NCBI RefSeq assembly: GCF_001949145.1
Contig: NW_019091418.1
Span: forward strand, 2,907,511-2,955,123
Direction of reading: 5' to 3'
DNA from: Acanthaster planci
Taxonomy: Eukaryota > Echinodermata > Asteroidea > Valvatida > Acanthasteridae
Length of the DNA stretch: 47,613 nt
Positions 21,316 through 32,523 of the stretch are shown one piece after another. The position numbers and the translations under genes are program-made. Positions within the stretch are counted from its first letter, which is position 1. Every line of letters begins with the position of its first letter. The notes below the pieces were generated by a model. That model searched no databases. It saw only the letters and a list, made by a program, of their open reading frames with translations, and was not told where the DNA came from.

Positions 21316-21531
21316 CTACATGGAGCCATGCAATCCATTTGCGAAGCACGTCGGCTCAAAGTGGTCACTTCACAGGGCCAAGTACAAACTGAGTCCGTCC
21401 AACTTCGCCCTGGTAGTCGTGACTTTTGCTGCCTGCATTTTCCGTAAGTTGGGATCGGTAGGAAACAAGTGTAGACTCACACCATCCTTAGTAGTTTTGT
21501 TGCACGTAGCAGCAGCACACCTCGTTTGCAT
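21316..21531 (-). pseudogene. THAP zinc-finger domain remnant
   Basis: From ATG 21531 the translation begins MQTRCAAATCNKTTKDGVSL followed by HLFPTDPNLRKMQ, the start of a THAP C2-CH DNA-binding domain (C-x4-C, then the LFP motif). It continues KVTTTRAKLDG, then L-stop-SDHFEPTCFANGLHGSM-stop. The TGA at 21370-21372 stands exactly where the third zinc ligand, Cys of the LCSxHF motif, is expected. The expected tryptophans (LRK.W, AKW) are replaced by Gln and Leu. A second stop (TAG, 21316-21318) ends the frame right after the conserved GLHxSM. No downstream coding region was found, so this is a broken domain, possibly from a P-element-like or Harbinger-type transposon, where THAP domains are common. 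Confidence 0.75.
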
Positions 21532-23809
21532 GGCAAAAAACTGCGGTTTTGGATCCAAATCGTAGAATACCTTCACGCAACTTTTTGCGCTTGCTTCTGC
21601 AGGGTCGGACCGGTCAGAAGGCAAGCATGTGCCTCGGTTTGCGTGGTACCCCTCGCGAAGATTTATGTCAATTGGGTAAAACTCCGTAAAATTGGGTAAA
21701 ACTATTGGTTTCTACATGAATAATGCAACATATACCCTTATCATCCTGTCTATAATGTTTTTGGTTTACTACTTGCAAAAGGTCAAAAAAGCACTGTTCA
21801 TATTTTTTTACAATGGTCAAAGCTTAAGGGTACAGACCAGTAAATATGCTGCCATAGACAACAGTGATAAATATCACCACTTCCAAAAATCAGGAAAGAA
21901 ACAACTTTCGTAGGTGTTCAAGACACATATCATATTAAATCTCACTTCCCCTCTTTCATTTTCTTTTCATTTTTAGTGGCTTAACCGATGGCTTTTGAAG
22001 ATATTTCTCTCCAGAGAAAATAAAAAGCAGTCAGGAGGCCCATCGCCATTTTGAAATTGGTGCCCTACACTCCATTTCAAAATAGAGCGATTTGGAAGGC
22101 TTCGTTTGGTCCGATACTTTCAGGAATACAAGCTGGCAGTCCTGTCCCTGGCTTTCAACCACTTTTTTAAACAAACCCTATAGTACACGTGCCAAGAGAA
22201 TTTGACAGCAATTTTGGATCTATTTACTGATCTGCAACCTTGATGTATCTCTCACCTGACTGATCGACTGACCAACTCACAGTCCACAGGGCGTATTGCC
22301 AAAACAACGCCCACGCGAGGTCACGAAGCTAGTAGAGTCCCCTTACGTGGCAAACTTCGACTTTCACTTCACTTTCCTCATACATGCCAAACGTCTCGGA
22401 AACCTCAAATTCATTTGGTTAAATTTTACTGTATCTAGTCTGGTAATGTGACCTTCATAATACATGCTGTTGAACCAAGCCGGGCAAGAATTCAGCCGAA
22501 TATTCCCCAACGTAGCGCACGTGAGAAAAATATGCAGTTACTGACGTTACAACAAGTTTGTTAGACAATTATTTGTGTACTTTTGAGTCATTTTAAAAGA
22601 GTTCATTCTGCACTTCAGAAAGAAAATTCGGGAAATTGAGCCAGAATAAAGTTTCATAGGAACTTTGCCGTTAAATCGAGATTTTTAAACAGAATACATG
22701 TATTTGGATTTTTCACTTGTGGTGAACTCTGAAATAAAAATACTGCTTCAGCAAGGCATTAGAGACAAAAACCAAAGTGCGACACATTAGGGTAGGCCTA
22801 CACCAGAAACGTAACTACGCTTGTGAAGGTGTTAAACCCGCTAGCGGTACATCTGCATTATAAGAATAACTGAAGTAATGTACGTGGTCACACAAGGCTG
22901 GGTTTTCTTCCGTTCCATCCTTTCAAACACCTCATGGTTTATCTCAAGGACTATCTGACAGCGGTGCACAAAATTCCACGTCAGTATTTCCTTCTTCCAT
23001 TTTCATTTTTGATTCAGAAAGATTTTCCCTCATCCATCAGTTCTAATTGAAAAATCAACATACCATGAAATTCAAGTCAGAAGTCAGAACATATAATTTA
23101 ATGCTTGCCTCCAAGTGATTAGAGGATAGGACGAGAGCTCACCTTGACGAAACTGGGAATTGTTTTTATGCCCGTTGCTCCAATTTATTTTCTTCCTCAA
23201 ATCTCGTTCATAATACACGGGAACATTTTAGTTGTGATCTTTGTTTCGATTTTCTTTTACAGACGTCATTTAAGTAAGATTTTTTTAAAGCATTTTTAAG
23301 TGTGTCAAATGTTTCACACAGTGGCTTAGCCCGCCAACGGTATTTTCCAACGACCGTTCACACGGATGGGCGATCGTTTGAAAACGTATGAATATTTATT
23401 TTTTCTTCAAACTGACAGTGCTTCTGGCAAAAAATGTCACTATTGTCTGACGCAGTTATTTCCTTAAGATATTTAAATATAGTTGCCAAAAAGCCCCCGA
23501 CCCTCCCCCCCCAAGAGACCAGAAGAATACCTATTTCGGGAAATTGCGAAAAAGTAAAAAAAAAATGAAAGAATGCCGTTTTTACAAAAGAACAAAAAAA
23601 AATCTTACGAAAAACAAAAACTGTTTCGCTGAAACGCTGGAAAGGCTAAAGAACACCTTTTTCGCAAAAAGCGGAAAAGCCAAATGGATGTAATTAGTCC
23701 CAAATCAATTATTTATTTTGTGTTTAAGACTTGAACCGTTCATTCCCATGACTTCACATTTTGACAATGACTCCCCCGAAGTTACAATGTCGTGGCTTTT
23801 GTTTTCCAG
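21532..23809. other. Intergenic sequence upstream of the glycosyltransferase pseudogene
   Basis: No intact gene. A short direct repeat AATTGGGTAAAACT occurs twice at about 21670-21703. At 22356-22379 the minus strand carries GAAAGTGAAGTGAAAG, resembling an IRF/ISRE element. Poly-C and poly-A runs lie at 23495-23615. The segment ends in TTTTGTTTTCCAG (AG at 23808-23809), a splice acceptor for the pseudogene below. Confidence 0.4.
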
Positions 23810-24717
23810 ATTACAATCATATTTCTCCTGTTGCATTTAAACCTAACAAGAAGCCATGTGAATGCAAATCAAACAGGATCGGAGTGATCAACAAAACATC
23901 TGCCTCCCAGACCAAGGATAACAAGATGCCAGTAATTGGTCTGTGGAAAACTGTCCAACTGAAATAAAGCATGAAAGCGGTACAGTAATGGTGACCGGAG
24001 TAAACTTTGATTTTATGAATATCCTGCTTCATATGATGGAGTATCAAAAAGTTGGAGTTTGCATCAACACCACAGTCATTGCAGAAGATTCCAAAGTTTA
24101 TGATATGTTACGTAATTTAGCAAGAGACGACTCAGCTATCCATGTTCAGAAGACTTTCTTAGAAGAACTCGGGGATATGGAGCCCTCGACCCATAATCGT
24201 AGTCAGTACTACGGCTACACGAACTGGCGCTAGGTGTATTTTCTCTCTCTTCTGAAGCAGGGACGTGAAGTTTTGTTTACTGACTCTGACACGTTCTGGT
24301 TCAGGGATCTATTTCCATACTTTCAAGGCGATTTTGACATTTGTCTTAGATGCAGGGCTCCAACCAGATGGAAGCCAAACTTTTTAATGCTGGCTTCTTA
24401 TACCTGAAACCGACCAATGCAACTATTAATTTTGTGAGCGAATTTGGATGACACCAGCAAGAAAAAAGGTTCGTACGAGCTTGATCAAATAGTAATGAAC
24501 AAGCTACTTCGGGATAAAAATTCCAGTGTGGATATCAAGATACTCCCTCAGGATCTGTTTCCGTTGGCCCCCGACTTCTTAAAACCCATCGTGGCAGAAA
24601 GCAAAACACAAGACTGTGGTATATCATGCCGCTGGTGTACAAGTCCACCTAAAAAAATTCAAACATTTCAAGAAATTTGATTTATGGCTACTTAATGGCA
24701 CAATAAGCTCAAGTTAG
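23810..24717 (+). pseudogene. Decayed nucleotide-diphospho-sugar glycosyltransferase (GT77/PF03407-like)
   Basis: The pieces read in order as one glycosyltransferase: a stem-like region (NHISPVAFKPNKK...), then GTVMVTGVNFDFMNILLHMM, EYQKVGVCINTTVIAED, then LLKQGREVLFTDSDTFW with a DxD motif (D-S-D at 24282-24290) and FRDLFPYFQGDFDICLR. NAGFLYLKPTNATINFV, ELDQIVMNKLLRD and a C-terminal KKFKHFKKFDLWLLN follow, ending at TAG 24717. The frame is broken: a 1-nt loss near 23921-23926, an in-frame TAG at 24231-24233, shifts near 24381-24388, 24441-24448 and about 24650. The catalytic DxD survives, so decay is fairly recent. A splice acceptor at the 5' end argues for a genomic rather than processed copy; the N-terminal exon (membrane anchor) was not found. 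The family are Golgi type II transferases; acceptor unknown. Confidence 0.8.
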
Positions 24718-25584
24718 GCCGACTAGTAAAAGAAAGATAGGCCTGAAGATATTTGTGTTGTTTTAGAAGGTGTACAAAATATTTCGTTTTGTCACAAATC
24801 ATTTGAATATTTGAACACTGGAATCTAATGCAGTTCTCGTTATTAATCTTTTATGCCCCTGTAAACTGTTTTGTCGATTTTTATTGAGCCATTTGAAAGG
24901 CGGTATGATGCCTCATCATTGTTATTCTGAGAAAATTCATGCAAATTTGCATGTACACGAGTAAATTTATAATGTCATCCAAGGCAATAACCTTGGTTTA
25001 CAGCTGTTCCTCTGCACTAACACTTGCCAAAATTTTGGTGTAAAAAATTTCGTTCACTTGGTGTTCGTTGTAAGTTGTAGTTTGTGACAGTATCTAAGGG
25101 GATACTTTCATTGAACAAAATTTGGATTCACAGTCTGAACAGAAAACCCTTAATAATTAACAGTGCGTCTTCCCGTAAGACCTCATAGCAACAGCGGCTT
25201 CAAATGTCCAAAAACGGGAAAATTGTAAAACTTTGAAGTTTCAGTGAGACAGCAAATAAAATGTTCATATTTGTATGATAATATTAGAATATTGCACGAA
25301 ATGCAATTTTAAATTTTCAATTACAATTTTATCTTTGTCAATTTTAACGTTCATCTTCATGTATTTAAGAGACCTAAGATAATAATTAACGTAAAGTTAT
25401 AACTCGAATGCATATGTTCATCTCCTTTCTTTCTTAAAATTGCTTTGTTGTTTTCACCTTATCGTGTATTCGTTTTTATTATAGGATTGATCAGGGTACA
25501 ATATCAGTACTGTATGTCACCTTGTATTTTTATAACATTGATGCAATTTTAAGTATTACATGTATATTACACTATTAACTGTAT
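24718..25584. other. Unassigned AT-rich sequence
   Basis: No feature recognised. It may include the more decayed 5' part of the LINE that follows. Confidence 0.4.
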
Positions 25585-26062
25585 TAAAGATATTAGGACA
25601 TGGATGTTTCCTGACAGACTTTTGTTAAGTGATGACAAAACTGAGTTTATTGTTCTTGGTAGAAAACGACATTTTTTTTGTCCAAAATGAATATCCCTGA
25701 TATTTTACTGGGGGGATACCGGCATTGTACCAGTTAGTCACGTACGAAATCTGGGTTCATTGTTTGACTCAAACATGTCTTATGTCTACTCACATCAATA
25801 AATTTTGTTCCGCTGGATATTGCTATCTTCATCATATAAAATGCATCAGTTAGTTTTTATCAACGAGATCTCTGGCCAAGCTTTCATTACTAGTCGTTTG
25901 GATCAATGGGTTGCTCTATGGATTGCCTGCTTGTCAACAGCCTAAGTTACAGAGGATTCAAAATTCGGCGGCAAGGCCATCGATTACAAATCTCCCCGAA
26001 GGTGTCATATTACTCCCCTTCTTAGTTCATTGCATTGGCTCCCGATCAAGCTGTGCTGGTTT
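25585..26062 (+). mobile_element. Non-LTR retrotransposon (CR1/L2/Jockey-type LINE) fragment, 3' part of reverse transcriptase ORF
   Basis: Decayed but recognisable in pieces: DIRTWMFPDRLLLSDDKTEF then IVLGRK, followed in shifting frames by matches to the usual 'VRNLGS.FDS.MS...HI', 'ITSRLD..', 'LPACQQ..LQRIQNSAARP' and 'ITPLL..LHWLPIK' blocks near the end of LINE ORF2. It stops abruptly after LPIK at about 26060, so it is truncated at both ends. Several frameshifts and stops; inactive. Confidence 0.85.
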
Positions 26063-26540
26063 TTAACCCCTTCAGCACCACCGTGCCAAAAAGGCACAAA
26101 TGAAACACCCCCTTTTCATGCCACAGTTTCCAGATAAGCACGAAAAATTACAACCCCATCGCTACCGACGCGCCCTTCAGGAATAATCTAACCGGTAGGT
26201 TGTCGAAAGCGTAAAGACGCCCTCACTTGAAAACCCACTTCTGGCGGGCATCCTTTGCTGCGGTAAAAGTTTAGCGTGGGTACGCGCAGCGTTGCCACTT
26301 TTTTCACTTACCTGACATGTAATGTTTCACACAGCTAATAAACGAGCAATCACATTTTGCACGAATTGTTGGCCGATAGCAACTCCGACATGTCCTCCAA
26401 TGCTCGCGATGCCAGCGGTATGGACGACGGTGAAGATGATTTATCGGCTGCAGCAAAGCCCGATTACCGGCGTGGGTGGACCAAAGCCGGACCTTCATGG
26501 CGGAAACATGGGGAGACATGTCAGCACCCGAATCTATGGT
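26063..26540 (+). other. Possible DNA-transposon 5' end (TTAA-CCCC) with short open frame
   Basis: TTAA at 26063-26066 followed by CCCCTTCAGCACC stands where the LINE is interrupted; piggyBac elements insert at TTAA and begin CCC. About 320 bp on, an ATG at 26390 opens a 50-codon acidic then basic frame (SSNARDASGMDDGEDDLSAA), weakly like the low-complexity N-terminus of such transposases. No matching right end and no catalytic region, so identification is tentative. Confidence 0.25.
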
Positions 26541-27689
26541 GAATAGTTTGATGAAGATGTCGTTAATTTCCACAATTTCCCACCTCAGTGCTCAAAACAA
26601 TGCATAGTTAGCTTCTGGTACAGTTCATGGATGTCAATGCCGAGGGGTGGGAACTTACCCCCCCCCCCAAAAAAAAAATTAAAAATCACCCATCTATCAT
26701 TCAGTAGGCCTACCTAGCACAGAATAGGCTGCTGGTGCAATAAACCTTTTTGACGTTTGCAAAGCATTATGTGTTTGGATGACAAGAAGAGGCCAGCCCT
26801 ATGAGAGAAGTGTACTTGCAAAACTTTAATCTATTTCCATTTTGTTCTGTACTTCTATTCACGCCATCCTCATCTGACAGTGTTGCATTATTAATTTGAG
26901 ATGAAGATATTCATAAACTTCAAAGTTGGCAGAAAAGGAAAGTTTAGGAAATCCTTTCCGACCATACACGTTTTGTCATGAACTGTGCTTCAACTAAGAA
27001 TGTGAATATTAATGCTTCAGTATCGTCCAATCAAAATCACGACTTGTAGCTCATTAATCCCGCGTTGACCAGTCACGTTTAATTTCAACCTGTGCAGTAA
27101 CTGGTGCCCTAACAAATAGTTATACGGTTAAACACAGAATTAAAAGAGAGCATTGTTAATACACTGCTAAATTAATTTGTGAAGTCCCAGAGACCGTGTT
27201 TTAACAGTGTTTCACTGTAATTAAGGGTGATTTCTTCTTCTTACAAACACGTTAAAAACAGTCGTATGAAAACAGTTTCTTGTATGATACGCATCTAATG
27301 ATCAGCAAGAATAGTCCGGGTGTTCGCTAGGCATCCGTAGATACAACCCTAACGCAATACATGCTCCTTAACAACTTGATGAGTTTTCCTTGTTTCTCTC
27401 ACAGGCCACATTGGAGCAACACATTCTGAAGAATCGACAGACTTCACGCGAGTGCAGATCTTCCAATTATTTTTCTCGCAAGTGGTGTGGGAGCTACTGG
27501 TCACTGAAATATGCGAACTGAGCCGCATGCATACAAGTCAACGCCTCCATGTTAGTTGTGAGAAAAATGTGGCGATGACGTATGTGAAAAAAGTTGTACT
27601 GGATGGCGATGACGTAATGGTGGCGCACGAGCCAATCAGATGCCATGAAAGTACACTCCATTGCGATGATGTTTGGGGAAAAAATCGCG
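26541..27689. other. Unassigned intergenic sequence
   Basis: A C12 run followed by an A9 run at about 26658-26679; otherwise nothing recognised. The 115-codon frame at 27452-27799 only enters the gypsy remnant in its last third. Confidence 0.4.
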
Positions 27690-28945
27690 GCCCGGTCGAC
27701 TACTTCACAAAAGGGTGGAGACATTTCCGTTTCCTGAGATTGGAAACGTTGCAAGGGTCCTGGTTGAGCAAGCGATCACTCGGTTCGACACTCCCCTAGA
27801 AATCCACACGGATCAGAGGCTGACATTTACCAAGGTGATTGCAAGTTCAACATGCACAAAACCAGCACCACGCCATTCCATCCCCAGTTGGATGGCATGG
27901 TGTAGCAGTAAGAATGATGCTAATCCTATTTGTTGACGAGAATCAGGACAACTAGGTCGAACAGCTCCCATATGGGTTGATGGTCTACCGTTATTTTCTG
28001 CACGACAGTGCGAAGGTTACGCTGAACATTGCTCGGTCGGGAGGTAGGGATCCCATTGAATCTAGTGGTGGGCCAGTCAGAGCCGGCAGTGGACGTTGAG
28101 GCATACAAATATATGAACGGGATGAGGGCAAGGATGGAGCGCCCAAGAGCTAGTGTATCAGAAGCGTCAGCACGATCGCCTAACGATAGGAGTCAGGTAT
28201 GAGCCTGGACAGCCAGTATATGGTCGAAAAAGGTGGGCTGTTGGAGGGCCAAAGCCAAAGTGGTCCACTTCAACCGTCCGAAGCCGTACTTTGGTGATGT
28301 GGAGGTGGACTGGTGGAAGCATGCAGCACAGAAACCTCTCGAGGAAGGGATTTACCTTCTCCCTCCGGCAAACAAGCGGCCCCGTAGCCGAGCTTGACAA
28401 CCGAGCAAACCAAGTATGATCCTCAGGCTGAAAGAAGTGACCCAGTAGTTGAGAACGGCTTGACCGCGGGTCCGGATCAGCCCAAGACACCGCCGTCTGG
28501 CATATCCACTCCGGACAGGCGGAGTGTTGCCGGACCGGGGTCTTGCACTGAGCCCTGTAGGGTAAAGAATGACCCAAATCCGGTTCGGAGCCAGCCCTCA
28601 AGATCTGGTGCAATCCCCGATGCATAAAGTAACCCACCAGGGCGGAAGATAGTTCGATCCAGGGCCATGGCCTCCGATCCTGTGAAACCAGGGGCGGCGA
28701 GTTTTCTTTTCCCCCCCCCTCCTTCAGCTCTCCCGGCAGGGGACATCAGAGCCCCCTCCTCTCAGAACTTACTACGACCGTATACGGATACGTTCTCACC
28801 GTCAAAGAAGCGACGGAACTTGGATCTGTTGGTTGAGATGTGGGGCCATGACCGCTCGGGACAGGCACTCTCCAACCCTGTCTCCCGAGCCGTCAACCGG
28901 CGAGTGCAGCCCCATGACAGAAGAGCCGTCGACACTTGAAACAGC
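27690..28945 (+). mobile_element. Ty3/gypsy LTR-retrotransposon fragment (integrase to end of pol)
   Basis: Integrase core traces: VDYFTK at about 27695, then VARVLVEQAITRFDTPLEIH with TDQR (second catalytic Asp), PFHPQLDGMV with the codon of the catalytic Glu now TAG (27903-27905), FVDENQDN, and finally KVVHFNRPKPYFGD near 28260-28295, the usual C-terminal landmark. The following 600 bp is GC- and Pro-rich, as in the variable pol tail of this clade, and unlike the AT-rich surroundings. Multiple stops and frameshifts; no LTRs, protease or reverse transcriptase seen. It ends within 10 bp of the sulfotransferase pseudogene. Confidence 0.85.
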
Positions 28946-28952
28946 CACCGAT

Positions 28953-29863
28953 CTATTTTCTCTCCAATACCGAAATTCTGTCCTTGTGCAAATGAACGTC
29001 TTCACGTAATGTGTCCCGAATAGGTACCGGGCGGTTTGGGCTTCAAAAACTCCGTACTCTCAAAAGCTGCTTTGTAGAAACGCAGCAATTCGTCACCTTT
29101 CAAGAGACACTGAGCTATCCACTATTTCACGGTGTCATCCCCTGCAGGTCAAGCTTTGAGAGCAACACTAGCGATGCCATCCTCATATGCAGCAAGGTAT
29201 GAGACGGAGAGAACCCCCCCCCCCNNNNNNNNNNNNNNNNNNNNNNNNNNNNNNNNNNNNNNNNNNNNNNNNNNNNNNNNNNNNNNNNNNNNNNNNNNNN
29301 NNNNNNNNNNNNNNNNNNNNNNNNNNNNNNNNNNNNNNNNNNNNNNNNNNNNNNNNNNNNNNNNNACCCATCCTCTCGCAATAGATAGGTGACATCAAGT
29401 AGGTCATCCGTGTGAACAATGGTTGTGCTAGGGTCGAGATTCAATCTGACGTACTCCACTAAATCGCAGAGCTCTTCGTATAGCCTCACTGCGATGGAAA
29501 TAATGGCGACACCAGCAGGTTGATCTTTCCATCATATGAGAAGTATCTTTAGAGACAATTGGACTTTGCAATGGCAGGACATCTAGTAGCAAAGCTACAA
29601 AGTAGTAGCAAATCCTTTGGGAATTCGTCTTTGATCCAGCTCAAAACTTTCTCCAACGACAACGACTTTCTCCACGGACAGATCTAACACTTCGTAAGTA
29701 CGATAACCGACCTTTTTCTCTTGTTCATGGCACAGAGTTAGGGTTCGTGGACAATTTTGCATCCCATTCTCAATGTCATTCATGTTGCGAAAGCCGCTGC
29801 CCCACTGCCCCACACGGCGTGCTCCAGAGGAATACTTTCTTTCAATGCAGGTTACGAAGCCAT
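28953..29863 (-). pseudogene. Dead paralogue of the 19629-20522 sulfotransferase-fold gene
   Basis: Nucleotide and protein similarity to the intact copy runs its whole length on the same strand, starting with the same ATG-GCT-TCx (29861-29863) and ending near ...LPRK-TAG (28953). Broken at codon 4 (CAA to TAA at 29852-29854), by frameshifts in the phosphosulfate loop, by a deletion near the 3' end and by an insertion that includes the assembly gap. Recognisable parts are RTYEVLD.SV..GESF and LVEYVRLNLDPSTTIVHTDD. Homology continues a little upstream of the ATG, so the copy arose by DNA duplication or the upstream part was carried along. Not functional. Confidence 0.88.
29225..29365. other. 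Assembly gap (141 Ns)
   Basis: Run of N after a C13 homopolymer (from about 29212), inside the insertion that splits the sulfotransferase pseudogene. True length unknown. Confidence 0.99.
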
Positions 29864-32523
29864 GATTAAATTAATTTTTCCATACATGTTAGGATGGAGA
29901 GCAGTAATTCAAGCCCCATTGAAAACTGTTTAATATATCTACGAAGTTCAGGGCTGCAAGCCGACATTACTCGAGTTTCTCAAACAAAAATCAAATCATT
30001 GTCTTGTCCTTGGTCTTTCCATTTCTTTTCAAGTTTTGGTGAACTGTTACATTTTTCATTATTCACACGAAATAAATTCACTCCCAAAAGTGACAGTTCC
30101 TAAGCCTGCTCGCAGCCATTTTTAAATTGCACCCCTTTACTTTATGGGGCACTTAGGACCGTTTCAACCGTAATTAACTGTTCCCTCAGATGGAAGTCCC
30201 TAAACCAAGGGAGTCGATCCTTCAAGTTGCCCATATATCCACAATCCTTCCGTTTTCTCGGCCAAACAATCTCCCTTAAAACTTTAAAAAGGGAAACTAT
30301 GGGGGCGCTTTTTATGCTAATGACTCAGTAGAAATTATCACTTGAATCAGTGGACTGCACCCTTGTATGCGACTTCTCATAAATTTTGTAGTCAGTTTTT
30401 GGGTCCACTGCCAGTGAAATTGATAACGCTCATATTCTTTGCCCGCCAAATGAATACAAGAGGGGCGTACCGTTGTTCTCGTGCAGACTGTACGGGACCT
30501 GGGAAGGGCAACAGAGGACATTGGTCGAATAGTTTCTCAAACTGGAGTTTACTTGAGAATTAATTCACGAAATGTCTTAATTGTAAAACAAAATGATTTT
30601 TCACCAGAAAATTAATCGGACGGAGATATTTTTTTGTGAAAATCATATTAATCGTCGAAGACACAATGAAGATATAAACAGCCTTTAATAGATGCTCCTG
30701 ATCAGTTTTAAAATGAATTGAATTCTTCAACTTGAAGAATTCTAGCTTTCTAAGTTTATAGAGGGAACAGGTACCAGCTCCAAGTATTCATGATCAACTT
30801 ACTCATAATTCAGAACTAGAAGTTGGTATGGGTCACATCGATACCGAGCAAGTTTCGAAATCGGGAGAAAAAAATCGGGAAAAGGTCCCACGCATGCAGT
30901 GCACTCCAACATTATTGTTGTCATATCTGCATGACCCATATCTAACATAGCATCGGACCATCTGATCGACCTTACACAACGCTGGCGCCTAGTGACCTTT
31001 GTCTAGCTGCTGCCGTCAGCTCTCTATGTACGTAAGCAATGGTTACCGGTAATTGTGGAACACTTTACAATTTCTTCATGCTACAAAAATAAATAAGTGA
31101 ACAGCACCACTTTGTACGATTGTCTGTGAACTTTGAAGTTCACTTACTGCGTCAGTCACGAGTAAATGAATCAGAGTGACAATCATAAAGAATATGTATA
31201 CGCAATAGAAGAGCACATAAATTCGATTAAAAAAGAGTAGGCCTAATCTTCCTCCAAAATCTACAGCTATTGGTGTCGATGCTGATGTATCGAAGATGGT
31301 GTATTTCCAACTTTCTTTAGCTTACGATCAATTAAATTCAGCTTTATTATCCCAGACGGCATATTCCATTCGGTCATTCACATCAAAACAAGTTATGAAA
31401 AAGTTAAACATTTACATGTACAAGTAAATGTTGCGTATAAAACAGGGAAATATAACAAAACTATGACTAAATTTCAATCAATAAGGGGCAAAAAAACATG
31501 GAGAACGTGTGAAAGTCCATGTGTGAAACTCTGCAAAATAGCTTTGACATGGCAGGGAACCACTGAAAAACGTGAAGTGCAATCCCACTATAGGCCTACT
31601 CTCGTCTGGAGAAGCACGCAATTTGCATCTATACGTACAGCAGTATCTTTTTGAAGGCTTAAATTACTATTACTGGGCAGGGCTAATCATCATTAGTCGT
31701 GTCCGTCCAACCTGCATGCTGTAAAACTCATTGCACTCATTTGCATATACGGTCTCGTTTTGTAAACACATGGTTCTTCTCTGAGGTTTGTAGCGGTTGA
31801 TGGATTGTAGACCTTGACGTGTACGCCTTGGCTGTGATCGCTGGTTCCTTTCAGTTATCAGCTCCTCCCCCCCACCCCACCCCCCGCGCAGAATCCTGGC
31901 TACGCCGCTAGTTTCTGCTCAGCTCAAGAATGGTGAACCAGTTTACTACAACTCGAAATAAAACTTGAATAGGGCCAAATCCTTTCTCTCCTGCTTAAAC
32001 TAATTATTAGTAACTTTAAATAGGCAGATTGGCGAATGTGGAACGTCATTATCACCAACATCAAAAGATGAAACTTCATTATATTTTTATTGATTAATCA
32101 AAAACCCTCATTTGATTTAAAAACATAATATGCCTAAGTACACATGAATTAGGCGTTCATATAGGAGTTGCATACTGCAATCAATATATTTCTCTGGTCA
32201 ACTTATTTCGTTTTATAAACCCAATTAAGTGCTGTGAGTGGCTAGCAAACTTAAAAGACATCTCTCAGGGTTTGTATGGGCTACCCAAAGTTTGTGGACA
32301 AATCTCCTTTGATATGCGATTTTCCTCCAAACTGTACTTTTGCCCCATTACTGTTAAAAGAGAGGGCAACATTTTCACTTAGAATTTAGTAGTAATATGG
32401 TTTACATGCACTGGTAGGAAATACATACAATAAAAAATAAATATAGCGAAGCGATGGTAACAACCTCGTAAGTCTATCTGACGAAACTTCACCCTGCCAA
32501 ATTTTTAAAGCCACAAATACGGG
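29864..32523. other. Unassigned intergenic sequence
   Basis: No gene supported. An AP-1 site TGACTCAG lies at about 30322-30329 and a near-palindrome GTGAACTT-TG-AAGTTCAC at 31126-31143. At about 31867-31912 a C-rich tract is followed by GAATCCTGGCTACGCCGCTA, a phrase seen at the ends of old repeats in marine animals (from memory). Open frames are short and featureless. Confidence 0.45.

Noticed and set aside
21370-21372. UGA read as selenocysteine in the THAP domain
   Set aside because: A second stop follows soon, conserved tryptophans are lost and no supporting element was seen; a nonsense mutation is far more likely.
21056-21565. 169-codon plus-strand open frame
   Set aside because: Runs antisense to the THAP remnant and has no family features.
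24108-24115. TTACGTAA as a regulatory site
   Set aside because: It lies within former coding sequence of the glycosyltransferase pseudogene (codons for M-L-R-N), so it is best explained by coding. The same applies to 19660-19667 inside the sulfotransferase gene.
26063-26540. Confident piggyBac call
   Set aside because: Only a TTAA-CCC left end and a short weak frame are visible; no right end or transposase core.
29127-29489. 120-codon open frame across the gap
   Set aside because: Its length comes from unknown bases in the assembly gap; the real parts belong to the sulfotransferase pseudogene.
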